From: Gloeobacter kilaueensis JS1
Lineage (GTDB): Bacteria; Cyanobacteriota; Cyanobacteriia; Gloeobacterales; Gloeobacteraceae
Length of the DNA stretch: 64,000 bases
NCBI RefSeq assembly: GCF_000484535.1
Contig: NC_022600.1
Span: 2,914,001 to 2,978,000 of the forward strand
Direction: 5' to 3'
A program made the translations under genes and the position numbers. This document shows positions 50,711 to 60,526 of the stretch, in pieces. A model generated the notes under the pieces. That model did not search any database. It was given only the letters and a program-made list of their open reading frames with translations, and was not told the origin of the DNA. Within the stretch, counting starts at the first letter, position 1; the number at the start of each line of letters is the position of its first letter.

Positions 50711-51094
50711 ATGGAAGCAAAAGCGGTTCAGGCCATCGTCGAGAGGGCAGCAACGGCCTGGATGACGGGTGATGCGGCTGCCTTTGCATCGCTATTTACA
50801 GCCGACGGCGAATGCATCGTGCCGGGCAACCGCTGGGTCGGGCAAAAAGCGATCGCTGCTGCCCTCGCCGAATTTGCTGCCGGTCACACCAACGTCAAGA
50901 TCAGCGTCCGCCAGATCGTCGCCGACGGCGACCATGCCGTAGTCGAGTGGTCCTGGGAGGACACCGAGACGGCCACAGGTAAGCGCACCGTCGCCGACGA
51001 CGCCATCGCCGTCGATTTTGTCCGGGGCCAGATCCGCCGCTGGCGCGAATATATCGATGCCCAGACGCCCAGTCGTGCCAATGGGAGCAACTGA
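50711..51094 (+). CDS. SnoaL-like / nuclear transport factor 2 fold protein
   Basis: A 127-residue NTF2-like protein: VQAIVERAATAWMTGDAAAFASLFTADGECIVPGNRWVGQKAIAAALAEF is the alpha-cone N-terminus, and the beta sheet follows with VRQIVADGDHAVVEWSWEDTET and AVDFVRGQIRRWREYID. The fold serves isomerases and hydrolases as well as non-catalytic subunits. Its 3' end overlaps the acetyltransferase start by 14 bases, so the two are co-expressed. Confidence 0.85.
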   Translation: MEAKAVQAIVERAATAWMTGDAAAFASLFTADGECIVPGNRWVGQKAIAAALAEFAAGHTNVKISVRQIVADGDHAVVEWSWEDTETATGKRTVADDAIAVDFVRGQIRRWREYIDAQTPSRANGSN

Positions 51095-51653
51095 GCGCGA
51101 AAAGATGCTCGCAGGCGAGCTGTACCGGGCGAGCGACCGGCAACTGGTGGCGCTGCGCGAGCGCGCCAGAGCCCTGTTTGGGCTCTACAACGCCACCGGA
51201 GCCGATGAGACCGCTCGTCGTCAGGCTCTGCTCGGCGAACTGTTCGGCAAAGTTGGCCCTACCGCCGAGATCGAGCCGCCCTTTTTTTGCGATTACGGCA
51301 GCCAGATCGAGGCTGGGGACCGGTTGTACCTCAATACCGGCTGCGTGATCCTCGATTGCTGTCCGGTCCGCTTGGGCGAGAACGTCCTCTGCGGACCGAA
51401 CGTACATATCTATACCGCCACCCATCCCACCGATCCGCGCCTGCGCTGGGAAGGGTACGAGTGTGCCCTGCCGGTCGAGATCGGCGATAACGTCTGGCTG
51501 GGCGGCGGGGCAATTGTCTGTCCGGGGGTGACGATCGGCAGCAACGCCGTGATCGGAGCCGGTAGCGTCGTCGTCAAAAATATCCCAGCGAATGTCGTGG
51601 CCGTGGGCAACCCCTGCCGGGTAGTGCGTCAACTGGATTCGGAGCCGCCTTGA
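51081..51653 (+). CDS. maa: Maltose O-acetyltransferase-like hexapeptide acetyltransferase
   Basis: A 190-residue left-handed beta-helix enzyme. The N-terminal EREKMLAGELYRASDRQLVALRERARALFGLYN is the Maa/LacA maltose-transacetylase domain. PPFFCDYGSQIEAGDRLYLNTGCVILDCCPVRLGENVLCGPNVHIYTATHPTDP follows with the catalytic His, then hexapeptide repeats. It may acetylate a sugar. It overlaps the upstream NTF2-like gene, and its stop overlaps the start of the frameshifted glycosyltransferase (ATGA-like overlap at 51650). Confidence 0.9.
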   Translation: MGATEREKMLAGELYRASDRQLVALRERARALFGLYNATGADETARRQALLGELFGKVGPTAEIEPPFFCDYGSQIEAGDRLYLNTGCVILDCCPVRLGENVLCGPNVHIYTATHPTDPRLRWEGYECALPVEIGDNVWLGGGAIVCPGVTIGSNAVIGAGSVVVKNIPANVVAVGNPCRVVRQLDSEPP

Positions 51654-53141
51654 AATACCGCATCGTACTCGTTACTTACGGATCGCTCGGCGACCTGCAC
51701 TCGTATCTGGCGGTGGCAATCGGCCTGCGCGAGCGCGGGCACGACGTGCTCCTTGCCACTTCCGCCAACTACCGCTTAAAAGTCGAGGGCGAGGGCGTGG
51801 CCTTTCATCCCCTGCCGCCGGACATAAGAAGTGCTGGGGCAGGATCCGGAGGTACGGCGGCGATCGATGGATCTGCGGGGCGGCACTGAGTACGTCGTGC
51901 GCTCGATCTTCCTGCCCCACCTGGAGCAAAATTACGAGCAATTGCTCACCGTCTCTCAGGGCGCGGATCTGATCGTCTCCCACACCCTCGCCTACGCCGT
52001 TCCCCTCGTGGCTGAGAAACTGGGCCTGCCCTGGCTCTCTGTCTACCTGCAGCCTGCGGGCATCTTCTCAAGTTACGATCCACCTGCTCTTCCTGCCGCG
52101 CCAGTGCTCACCGCCGCACGCGGCTTTGGTCGCTGGCCTTACCGGGCGATTTTGGCTCTGGGCAAGCTGGCCTCGCGTTCCTGGATTGTCCCGATCGAGG
52201 CTCTGCGCTCGCGGCTGGGCCTGCCGCCTTCGCCCCGCCACCCGATGGTCGAACCGTATTCGCCCTACGGCTCGCTGGCCTGGTTTTCTCGCCTGCTGGC
52301 GGTTCCACAACCCGACTGGCCGCCCCGGACGACAATTACAGGCTTCCCTTTCTATGACAAACAGACAGCCGAACAAGCCGGGCTGGACCCAGCTTTGGAG
52401 GCTTTTCTCGCTCGCGGTGAGCCGCCGGTGGTCTTCACCCTCGGCTCTGCCGCCGTGTTCGATCCGGGCACGTTTTATGAGCAGAGCCTGATCGCTGTGC
52501 GGCGAACGGGGCTGCGGGCGGTGCTCCTGGTAGGAGAAGAGGGAATGTCTGCGCTCTCGAAGACTACAACCGAGCGGATCTACGTCGGTGCCTACGCGCC
52601 CTACTCGGCTCTGATGCCCCGCGCCCTGCTCAACGTTCATCAAGGGGGCATCGGCACCACCGCCCAGGCACTGCGCTCCGGGCGACCGATGCTCGTAGTG
52701 CCCTTCAGCCACGACCAGCCGGACAACGCCGAGCGCGTTACAAAACTGGGGGTAGCAAGGATGATTCCGCGCAGCGCCTACACCGCCCAAAAAGCGGAGG
52801 CGGCCCTGCAGTCCCTGAGCACAGACCAGCGGTTTGCCCAGCGCGCCCAATCGGTTGCTGCCCAACTGCGCTCAGAAGATGGCGTCACTGCCGCCTGCAG
52901 GGCAATTGAATCTGTCTGCCTGACTCCACCCATCCCGCCTGCCGCTGCTCCTGCCAGACTCCCCGATTGTCCCCGCTTATCCCCCCTGCAGCCCAGTTAC
53001 AGTGAACCCCCCCTCGTATATTGCTATTGGTTCCAAGGTAGCGGTGAGGACTGTGCCCCCCCTTGCGGCTTTGACCGCGTGGAAGAGATTGTCCCCCGCT
53101 ATCAAGGACCGGCAAAGCTGAACCGTATCGAGTGGCACTGA
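51650..53141 (+). pseudogene. Glycosyltransferase (GT1/UGT-like), frameshifted and extended into a repeat
   Basis: The N-terminal part starts at 51650 (MKYRIVLVTYGSLGDLHSYLAVAIGLRERGHDVLLATS...HPLPPDI). The C-terminal part lies in another frame from 51831 (EVLGQDPEVRRRSMDL...GTEYVVRSIF... with VFTLGSAAVFDP, GAYAPYSALMPRALLNVHQGGIGTTAQALRSGRPMLVVPFSHDQPDNAERV). Removing one A near 51826 in ATAAGAAG joins them as PPDIEVLGQ. The normal end would be near AACRAIESV (about 52915). The frame now runs through the split palindromic repeat (LQPSYSEPP) and into the IS110 left end, stopping at 53139-53141. It may be inactive unless the frameshift is a sequencing error. Confidence 0.8.
52981..53014 (+). 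repeat. Palindromic repeat copy 3, left part (split by IS110)
   Basis: Contains CCTGCAGCCCAGTTAC, AGTGAA and seven C, as in copies 1 and 2. The element then jumps into the IS110 left end. The first hairpin of the repeat is not recognisable here, so this copy is partial or diverged on its left side. Confidence 0.8.
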
Positions 53142-53170
53142 CCACGTATCACGAGGCTAGACTTTTGCCG
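53025..53170 (+). ncRNA. Predicted IS110 bridge RNA
   Basis: Two internal loops each made of guide, hairpin, guide. Target loop: CCCCCCCT (53056-53063) equals the left target plus core (53007-53014); hairpin GCGG-CTTTGA-CCGC (53065-53078); GAAGAG (53082-53087) is the reverse complement of the core plus right target CTCTTC (54298-54303). Donor loop: ACCGTATC (53122-53129) equals the right end of the element plus first core base (54291-54298); hairpin GTGG-CACTGA-CCAC (53132-53145); ACGAG (53151-53155) is the reverse complement of core plus left end CTCGT (53013-53017). Ends of the RNA are estimates. Confidence 0.8.
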
Positions 53171-53218
53171 TCCTGCGGAACTTGCCTACCTCCTCTGAAG
53201 CTTCAACTGGAGACACTC

Positions 53219-54247
53219 ATGCAGCGAGACGGTTCACAAAACGACTATCAGCTATTTGTCGGTATTGATGTGGCGGCACTCACTGTCACTGCCGCCTGGC
53301 TGCTCACCCACGCAAAGCCTACCGCTGCCATCACACTGCCCCAAACCCCCGAAGGACACTGCCAATTGGCCGAACGCTTACTCGCCGTCTGTCCCACCGC
53401 CGCTGAGGTGTTAGTGGTCATCGAAGCCACAGGCTCCTACTGGATGCGACTGGCCACATTTCTGGCGCTCAAAGGTTTTGCCGTCAGTGTGGTCAACCCC
53501 GCTCAGTCTCATTACTTTGCCAGGGCACTGCTCAAGCGTTCCAAAAGCGATGCGCTTGATGCCCAGACGCTTGCCCAACTCGCTGCCGCCCTGCAACCTG
53601 GTCTTTGGCAGCCGCCGCCTGAGATTTATTACCAACTCCAACAGCGCCTGCAGCATCGCGATGCCTTGCTGCAGCAACGCCAACAACTGCACAACCAGTT
53701 GCACGCTCTGCGGCAATTTCCGTTGGTGGTGGCGGCGGTACAAGCGAGTCTGGAGCAGTTGAGCCACACCTTCGATGAGCAGATTGCGCAGATGGAAGCT
53801 CAGCTAGAAGCGCTGCTCGCCCAAGACTCGCTTTGGCATCAAGCTGCAACCAAGCTGCGCACTATCAAAGGCATTGGGTCTGTCACCGCTGGGTGGGTGT
53901 TGGTGAGTACCCTCAACTTCGGCTGCTGTGCAACGGTGGAAGCGGCGGTGGCCTACGCGGGTCTCGCTCCCCGCTCCCACCGTAGCGGCACCAGCCTTCA
54001 TAGACCAGAGCGCATCGGCCATGCAGGCAATGCCCGCTTACGCACGGCGCTGTATATGGCGAGCTTGAGTGCGATCCGCTGCAATCAGCAGATTAAAAGC
54101 TTTTACCAGCGGCTACGAGCAGCCGGTAAACCGGCAAAGGTAGCGCTTTGCGCTGCGGCTCGCAAACTCTTACACATTGCCTGGGCGGTTGTGAAAACAG
54201 ACACGCCTTTCGATGCAGAGCACGGCAGGTTGGTTTGCTTGCAGTAG
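53219..54247 (+). CDS. IS110 family RNA-guided recombinase
   Basis: A 342-residue recombinase. The N-terminal RuvC-like domain carries the DEDD acids: VGIDVAALTV, VVIEATGSYW, and KSDALDAQTLAQ. A coiled-coil stretch follows (QLQQRLQHRDALLQQRQQLHNQLHALRQ). The C-terminal transposase_20 domain has LRTIKGIGSVTAGWVLVSTL and AAVAYAGLAPRSHRSGTS with the catalytic Ser. It looks intact. ATG at 53219 follows GGAGACACTC; an upstream in-frame GTG at 53132 would place coding sequence inside the bridge RNA and is unlikely. Confidence 0.93.
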   Translation: MQRDGSQNDYQLFVGIDVAALTVTAAWLLTHAKPTAAITLPQTPEGHCQLAERLLAVCPTAAEVLVVIEATGSYWMRLATFLALKGFAVSVVNPAQSHYFARALLKRSKSDALDAQTLAQLAAALQPGLWQPPPEIYYQLQQRLQHRDALLQQRQQLHNQLHALRQFPLVVAAVQASLEQLSHTFDEQIAQMEAQLEALLAQDSLWHQAATKLRTIKGIGSVTAGWVLVSTLNFGCCATVEAAVAYAGLAPRSHRSGTSLHRPERIGHAGNARLRTALYMASLSAIRCNQQIKSFYQRLRAAGKPAKVALCAAARKLLHIAWAVVKTDTPFDAEHGRLVCLQ

Positions 54248-54297
54248 GGCGGAGGAAGAGAAGAAAGGAGGAGGCTGCTTGACTCTCAATACCGTAT

Positions 54298-54400
54298 CTC
54301 TTCTCCTCTGCCCGGCGGGGCAGCCCCCCATTCGGGGGGCAGGAGGAGGAGAGTGGGGGGCAGGGGGGGTGTGGAGGGGTGGGGGAAAGGCTCCCTTAAA
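54298..54400 (+). repeat. Palindromic repeat copy 3, right part
   Basis: Resumes with CTTCTCCTCTGCCCGG, then contains an extra hairpin CCCCCC-ATTC-GGGGGG absent from copy 2, and ends in the G-rich tail. The 288 bases before eno hold this and no gene. Confidence 0.8.
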
Positions 54401-54566
54401 CTCCCAGCCACCTACAAACCCACATCAAATTCAGAACTGCTCAGGTATCGAATGTATTGATATGACGTATGAGACTTTTACCAAAAGGCGTTTACTGCGG
54501 CCAGGCGTTCTTCTGTAGCAATGCTTACGGCCCTCTGCTCCCCAGCTGTCAGGCACTATGATGTAG

Positions 54567-55856
<1,290 letters not shown>

Positions 55857-55900
55857 CTCCCTTCTTTTTCCCCCTCCCCTACAGGCGAGGAGCAGAGATC

Positions 55901-56338
55901 CTAACTCGTCTGCAGCTTCTGGGCGGCAGGTTCGGCCAGGTGCGGAGGCAGATGCTGCTGCAACAGACCTGCAAAAGTCGGCAAGAACTGGCCAATCGTC
56001 TCGGGGGAGAGGCCCACCTGATTGAGTTGGGCCAGCAATTGGGCCGTCGAGCCGAGGTTGCCTCCGAGGCTGCCTGCCACCTGGCCTAAAAGCCCCGCCA
56101 GCGGATTGGTGGCCTGGGCCTGCTGTTCGCCCTGGACGGCCTGCCCAAGCCAGGTGCGGGCAAGGGGGATGTGATCGAGAATTTCGTTGAAGGTGCCCGC
56201 CTCCAGCTGGCGGCTTAAAAACTGCAGGGCGACGCCGGCGGCGGCTGCCGCCAGATCGTGGGGAATACCGAGGCGCTCCGCCAACTGGGCAATCAGTTGC
56301 GCACCGGGCGAGGAAGCGTTGCCGGTACCAGAAACCAT
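55901..56338 (-). CDS. DUF2780-like small protein
   Basis: A 145-residue protein. LIAQLAERLGIPHDLAAAAAGVALQFLSRQLEAGTFNEILDHIPLARTWL resembles the DUF2780/VcgC-VcgE family of unknown function, as does the second helix-rich half LAQLNQVGLSPETIGQFLPTFAGLLQQHLPPHLAE. ATG at 56338 follows GGAGGTGTCC, a strong site; the frame extends to 56488 without support. Family call is tentative. Confidence 0.65.
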   Translation of the reverse strand: MVSGTGNASSPGAQLIAQLAERLGIPHDLAAAAAGVALQFLSRQLEAGTFNEILDHIPLARTWLGQAVQGEQQAQATNPLAGLLGQVAGSLGGNLGSTAQLLAQLNQVGLSPETIGQFLPTFAGLLQQHLPPHLAEPAAQKLQTS

Positions 56339-56438
56339 TGGACACCTCCAGGGAGACTGCCCGCCGATTCTACCAGCCTGACCGGACGAGCGGTCCGGTT
56401 GGAGGGTACGATAAAGAGCGTCCGCCGGGAGAACCGCG

Positions 56439-56738
56439 ATGGCCGAAGTTTTTACGCCTGAAGTGAGCGAGCGCATCTGCCAGCACATGAACGCCGACCA
56501 CGCCGATGCGGTCGCCCTTTACGCCCGCGCCTTTGCTTTAGAGGACAGCAGGCCGATCGAGGCGGCCCGGATGCTCGCGATCGACCCGCTGGGGATGGAT
56601 CTGCTCGTCACCTTGAGGGACGCCCACCTGCCTGTGCGCATTCCCTTTGACCCGCCCCTCAAGGACGCCGAAGATGCTCACCACACCCTGATCGATATGG
56701 TGAAGACGGCCCGCGCCCGACTGGCAAAAACCCCGTAG
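56439..56738 (+). CDS. DUF2470 family protein (heme-utilisation related)
   Basis: A 99-residue protein. VSERICQHMNADHADAVALYARAF is the DUF2470 hallmark (HMNxDH), found as the C-terminal domain of HugZ-type heme oxygenases and as a stand-alone protein in cyanobacteria and plastids. IDPLGMDLLVTLRDAHLPVRIPFDPPLKDAEDAHHTLIDMVKTAR completes the fold. Stand-alone function unknown. The neighbour 13 bases downstream is co-directional. Confidence 0.87.
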   Translation: MAEVFTPEVSERICQHMNADHADAVALYARAFALEDSRPIEAARMLAIDPLGMDLLVTLRDAHLPVRIPFDPPLKDAEDAHHTLIDMVKTARARLAKTP

Positions 56739-56751
56739 TGCTCTTAAAACA

Positions 56752-57135
56752 ATGGCCATGAGTTCACCGGAAGAGCAAGTCGCCCGCAGGGCGCTCGCGA
56801 TCCGCATCAAGCAACAGCTGACGGATCTTTCAAAAGAGATGCAAAAGTGGCAGGGCTACGCCGATCTGGCCCACAAGCAAAACCGGCCCGACATGGTGGC
56901 TGCCGCCGAGCAGCGGCTCGCCGAACTCACCGAGCGGGCCAGAGTCCTCTGGAAACAGCGCGACGAATTGCTGAGCGAAGAGCGCTTTGCTGAGCTAGAA
57001 ATCGACGACGAACTGGCCGCTCTCAAGCAAAAGCTCAAGGGCAGCACTGACATCAAAGATGCTGAATTTGAAGTGATCGACGACGAACTGGCCGCCCTCA
57101 AGCGCCAGGTACAGCCGCCGCTAAAAGAGGACTGA
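56752..57135 (+). CDS. Coiled-coil protein of unknown function
   Basis: A 127-residue, Glu/Lys/Ala-rich, predicted coiled coil. The segment IDDELAALKQKLKG recurs as IDDELAALKRQVQ 20-some residues later, so the C-terminal part has an internal duplication. No signal peptide or membrane helix. It follows the DUF2470 gene by 13 bases and is probably cotranscribed. Confidence 0.75.
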   Translation: MAMSSPEEQVARRALAIRIKQQLTDLSKEMQKWQGYADLAHKQNRPDMVAAAEQRLAELTERARVLWKQRDELLSEERFAELEIDDELAALKQKLKGSTDIKDAEFEVIDDELAALKRQVQPPLKED

Positions 57136-57189
57136 TCCCCTTTGGGCGTCACACTGTAACATTCTATTAAGGCAGTGTGAGAATTGACG

Positions 57190-58158
57190 ATGAAGATCCT
57201 GGTGGTGGGTGCGACGGGCAACCTAGGCCGACAGATCGTGCGGCGGGCGATCGACGAGGGCCATACTGTCCGCTGCCTGGTGCGCAACCGCGAAAAGGCG
57301 CAATTTCTTGAGCAGTGGGGCGCGCAACTTTTTGGCGGCGACCTGCGGGAGCCGGAGAGCTTTGGGCCGTTGCTCGCTGAGGTGGAGGCGGTGATCTTAG
57401 CAGCGAGTGCGCTCGCCAACCGCGACGCCCGCGACAAGACCAACAACATCGAGAACGTCGATGATCGGGGGATGCGTGCGTTTATCGATGCGATGCAGGG
57501 GCTACCCATCGAGCGGGTGGTGTACACGTCGCTGTTGCGGGCGGACGAATTTGCCGGCATCAAGATGATGGCGATCAAGCGGGCGGTCGAAGCCCACCTG
57601 GAGCGCTCGGGCCTGCCCTATACCATCCTGCGCCTGGCTCCCTTCATGCAGGGACTGATCCCGGAGTACGCCCTGCCGATTCTCGAAAAAAAGCCCGTGC
57701 GCGTGCCGAGGACGCCCTCGCCCATCGCTTATCTGAGCACCCTCGACGCCGCCGCCTTCGCCGTCGCTGCCTGCACGGCGGGGGGAGCAAAAAACGCCAC
57801 TGTCGAAGTGAGTGGCCCCGAACTGTGGCAGACCGACGCCATCATCAAGCTCTGCGACGATCTGGCCAACCACAAGCAGGTGCCGAAGGTCAGCCTTCTC
57901 TCCGACGGCCAGAAGCGCCTCAACGCGTTTCTCGCCAGAATGCTCAACCCCAATTTGATCGACCTGCTGCAATTTAGCGAAGCCTTTGCCACGGGCAAAC
58001 CTTATGCCGCTGACATGGAAGCCGCCGGAGCGATTTTTGACATTCCGGCCACTGCCCTCACCAGGGTCGATCCGTTCTTGCGCGAATACTTTGCAATCAT
58101 CAAGCGCCGCCTGCGGGAGAAGAACTACCAGGAACCCAAGATCAAACTGCCCTTTTAG
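57190..58158 (+). CDS. ycf39: Ycf39-like NAD(P)-binding protein
   Basis: A 322-residue atypical short-chain dehydrogenase of the NmrA/Ycf39 group. MKILVVGATGNLGRQIVRRAIDEGHTVRCLVRNREKAQFL is the nucleotide-binding N-terminus typical of Ycf39, a factor that with HLIPs delivers chlorophyll to photosystem II assembly in cyanobacteria. IERVVYTSLLRADEF and GLPYTILRLAPFMQGL follow. An HLIP gene occurs in this window about 9 kb away, though not linked. ATG at 57190 was preferred to TTG at 57184. Assignment to Ycf39 rather than another NmrA-like protein is probable. Confidence 0.8.
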   Translation: MKILVVGATGNLGRQIVRRAIDEGHTVRCLVRNREKAQFLEQWGAQLFGGDLREPESFGPLLAEVEAVILAASALANRDARDKTNNIENVDDRGMRAFIDAMQGLPIERVVYTSLLRADEFAGIKMMAIKRAVEAHLERSGLPYTILRLAPFMQGLIPEYALPILEKKPVRVPRTPSPIAYLSTLDAAAFAVAACTAGGAKNATVEVSGPELWQTDAIIKLCDDLANHKQVPKVSLLSDGQKRLNAFLARMLNPNLIDLLQFSEAFATGKPYAADMEAAGAIFDIPATALTRVDPFLREYFAIIKRRLREKNYQEPKIKLPF

Positions 58159-58167
58159 CACCGGTCT

Positions 58168-58211
58168 TTGACAGGTTGTCTTTTGACAGGCCGGGCCCAC
58201 TCCTCTACAGT
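58168..58211 (+). promoter_or_regulatory. Promoter of the TonB receptor gene with duplicated -35 motif
   Basis: TTGACA at 58183-58188 and TACAGT at 58206-58211 are separated by exactly 17 bases. A second TTGACAGG lies 15 bases upstream at 58168, which could be a regulator site or alternative -35. Confidence 0.6.
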
Positions 58212-58242
58212 TCGATGCTGCAGGAGCAGTTGAGGGGCGGAC

Positions 58243-60507
58243 TTGAGCAGACAGATGCGGTGGGTTGCAGTGGTTTTTTTGCTGCTTGCGATCGAGGGTG
58301 AGGCAGTCCTGGCAGAACCGGGCCTCGTCCTGACGCGCCGGGCGCTGGCAAAGCAGGAGGCGGACATCCAGACGGTCGCCCAGGCCCTGGAACCAGGCAA
58401 TCCGACGAGTCCCGCCGGTGGCATCAGCCTCGACGAGGTGGTCGTCACCGCCAACCGCCGACCAACCGCGATCAAAGAGACGACCAGCACGGTCTACGTC
58501 GTAGACCGCAAGGAAATCGAACGCAAGGATGCCGTCAACGTGGGCGAGGCGATCCGGGGGGTGCCGGGGGTGCAGGCGAACGTCTTTGGAGCGGGGGCGG
58601 ACGTTCACAACAACTTTTTTGTGCGCGGTCTGCCGAATCTGGGCGTGGGCGTGCTGGTGGATGGGCGACTGATCACCAGCATCAACCAGGAACACTTCGA
58701 CCTGGCGGATCTGCCGGTCTACAACGTCGAGCGCATCGAGGTTTTAACTGGCAGCGGCACGACGCTCTACGGCTCCAACGCCGCCGGGGGCATCATCAAC
58801 GTCATCACCCGCAAGCCCACCGGGCCGCTCGAAGGTGACATCAAAGTCGAGTTCGGCTCCTACGGCTTCAGCAACTACATCCTCAACTACGGCGGCAAGC
58901 TCGATAAGTTTGGCTTTCATCTTGGTTACCGCCAGTTCGACGCGAGCAACGACTATTACTATCAGGTGCAGCGCCCGACGGGCCTTTTTACGGGCTTTCG
59001 GCCCAACGGCGACGTCCATCAAAAGTTTTACGATCTCAACTTGAGCTACGACTTCGACGATCGCAACCGGTTGCGCTTCGACGGTTACCTGCGCGGCGGC
59101 GACCGGGGTTTAGCTCCCTTCTCGATCATCGATCCTTCCCGCCCACTGGTGAACGACGAGGGCGAACCGCAGTTCGAGCTGACCCGCCTCAATACCCAGT
59201 CCCACGGCCTCGCCCTCACCTACGACGCGGACCTTGGCCAGGGCAACGACTCCCACCTGCAGGTGACAGCGGCCATCGACCGCAATCTGGTGGTCGAGCG
59301 CGAAACGTTCGACCCGACGGACCTGGGCGAGTACACCGACGTTTCGATCTTCAACTTTTCGATTCGCCACGACTGGCAGTTCAACCCGAGCAACAACCTC
59401 ACCTACGGCTTCGACTACATCCGCGAATTTGGCCGCTCCGGCGAGAACGCCGCCGGTGGACTGTTTAACTTTGACACCGGTGCGAGCCGCCCTGCCCTGT
59501 TTGCCCTCTACACCTGGAAAGTAGCCAGCAACTTGATCATGACTGTCGGGGCGCGCGAGACGATCCCGGACAACCTCCAGGCGAAGGGCCTGAACCGCGC
59601 CCTCACCAGTTCCTTCGACCCGAGCGCCGGTATCCGCTGGCAGATCACGCCTACCCTCGCGCTCAGGGCCAACTACGCCCGCATCTACCGCATCCCCAAC
59701 TTCAACGACCTGTTCGGTCGGACCACCCACATCGGCAATCCCTTCTTAGAACCGGAAACCGGCAACTCCTACGACGTGGGCCTCGACTGGCAGACCGGCA
59801 ATACGAGCCTTTTGCGCCTTACCTACTTTCGCCAGGAGGTCGATAACCTCACCGACTATCTGCTGGTGCGCAACGCCTGCAACCTCAACGGCAATGCTCC
59901 TGACTGCAACGACGATCCGGCAAGCAACGCCGAGCGCTTTCGAGTCAACTATCCGCGCATCGATGTCTCCGGTTGGGAGCTGGCCTACAACTGGCAAATT
60001 TCACCGGTCCTGAACGTCTTTGCCACCGGCACCGTCACCGACTCGCGCATCATTCAGGCTCCCAACCCGGCCACCATCGACGCCCAGTTGCAGCAGTTGG
60101 GCATCATCAACAACTCCGACGAGGGCACCTTCCGGGTGGACGTGGCCGAGCGCAACGCCCTGGTGCAGACGCAGTACCCGCTAGTGCCGTTTCTTACTAC
60201 CCGCTTTGGCCTCAACTACGAATCGCCCACAGGTTTTGCTGCCAGTCTGTTTGTTAACCTCTCCGGCGGCAGGTCCGTCGATGTCAACCACGTCGGTCCC
60301 TTCGACACCACCCACCCGGCCCGCCTGCCCCCCGGTTCGCTCTTGCCCGGCTACACGACCCTCGATCTCTCCCTCAGGGTGCCGATCGCCCGGACGATCG
60401 TGCTCAACGCCTTTATCGACAACTTGCTCGGCACCTACTACGAGCGCTCCTACGGCAACGCCGCCCCCGGCTTTAACTTCCGAGTGGGCCTGAGCACGAG
60501 TTTCTAG
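58243..60507 (+). CDS. TonB-dependent outer-membrane receptor
   Basis: A 754-residue receptor. Leader RWVAVVFLLLAIEGEAVLA, then DEVVVTANRRPTAIKETTSTVYVVDRKEIERKDAVNVGEAIRGVPGVQANVFGAGADVHNNFFVRGLPNLGVGVLVDGRLI (TonB box and plug), GSGTTLYGSNAAGGIINVITRKP, and a barrel ending FNFRVGLSTSF with terminal Phe. Closer to siderophore/vitamin receptors in its compact plug than the two 915-920 residue receptors here. The start could be TTG at 58243, which has GAGGGGCGG upstream, or ATG at 58255. Confidence 0.92.
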   Translation: MSRQMRWVAVVFLLLAIEGEAVLAEPGLVLTRRALAKQEADIQTVAQALEPGNPTSPAGGISLDEVVVTANRRPTAIKETTSTVYVVDRKEIERKDAVNVGEAIRGVPGVQANVFGAGADVHNNFFVRGLPNLGVGVLVDGRLITSINQEHFDLADLPVYNVERIEVLTGSGTTLYGSNAAGGIINVITRKPTGPLEGDIKVEFGSYGFSNYILNYGGKLDKFGFHLGYRQFDASNDYYYQVQRPTGLFTGFRPNGDVHQKFYDLNLSYDFDDRNRLRFDGYLRGGDRGLAPFSIIDPSRPLVNDEGEPQFELTRLNTQSHGLALTYDADLGQGNDSHLQVTAAIDRNLVVERETFDPTDLGEYTDVSIFNFSIRHDWQFNPSNNLTYGFDYIREFGRSGENAAGGLFNFDTGASRPALFALYTWKVASNLIMTVGARETIPDNLQAKGLNRALTSSFDPSAGIRWQITPTLALRANYARIYRIPNFNDLFGRTTHIGNPFLEPETGNSYDVGLDWQTGNTSLLRLTYFRQEVDNLTDYLLVRNACNLNGNAPDCNDDPASNAERFRVNYPRIDVSGWELAYNWQISPVLNVFATGTVTDSRIIQAPNPATIDAQLQQLGIINNSDEGTFRVDVAERNALVQTQYPLVPFLTTRFGLNYESPTGFAASLFVNLSGGRSVDVNHVGPFDTTHPARLPPGSLLPGYTTLDLSLRVPIARTIVLNAFIDNLLGTYYERSYGNAAPGFNFRVGLSTSF

Positions 60508-60526
60508 CCTCATCCTCGGTTGCGGC

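Larger units (their letters stand above)
53013..54299 (+). mobile_element. IS110-family insertion sequence with left-end bridge RNA
   Basis: About 1.29 kb including the CT core copied at each end (53013-53014 and 54298-54299). No inverted repeats, as usual for IS110. The left non-coding end is about 200 bases and the right end about 50 bases, the layout of the IS110 group in which the bridge RNA lies upstream of the recombinase. Removing the element rebuilds a repeat sequence identical in length and differing by one base from copy 2 (37531-37705) across the junction, which fixes the boundaries. Confidence 0.9.

Noticed and set aside
53132-53218. Upstream extension of the IS110 recombinase
   Set aside because: It would overlap the predicted bridge RNA donor loop and lacks family similarity; ATG at 53219 has a ribosome site.
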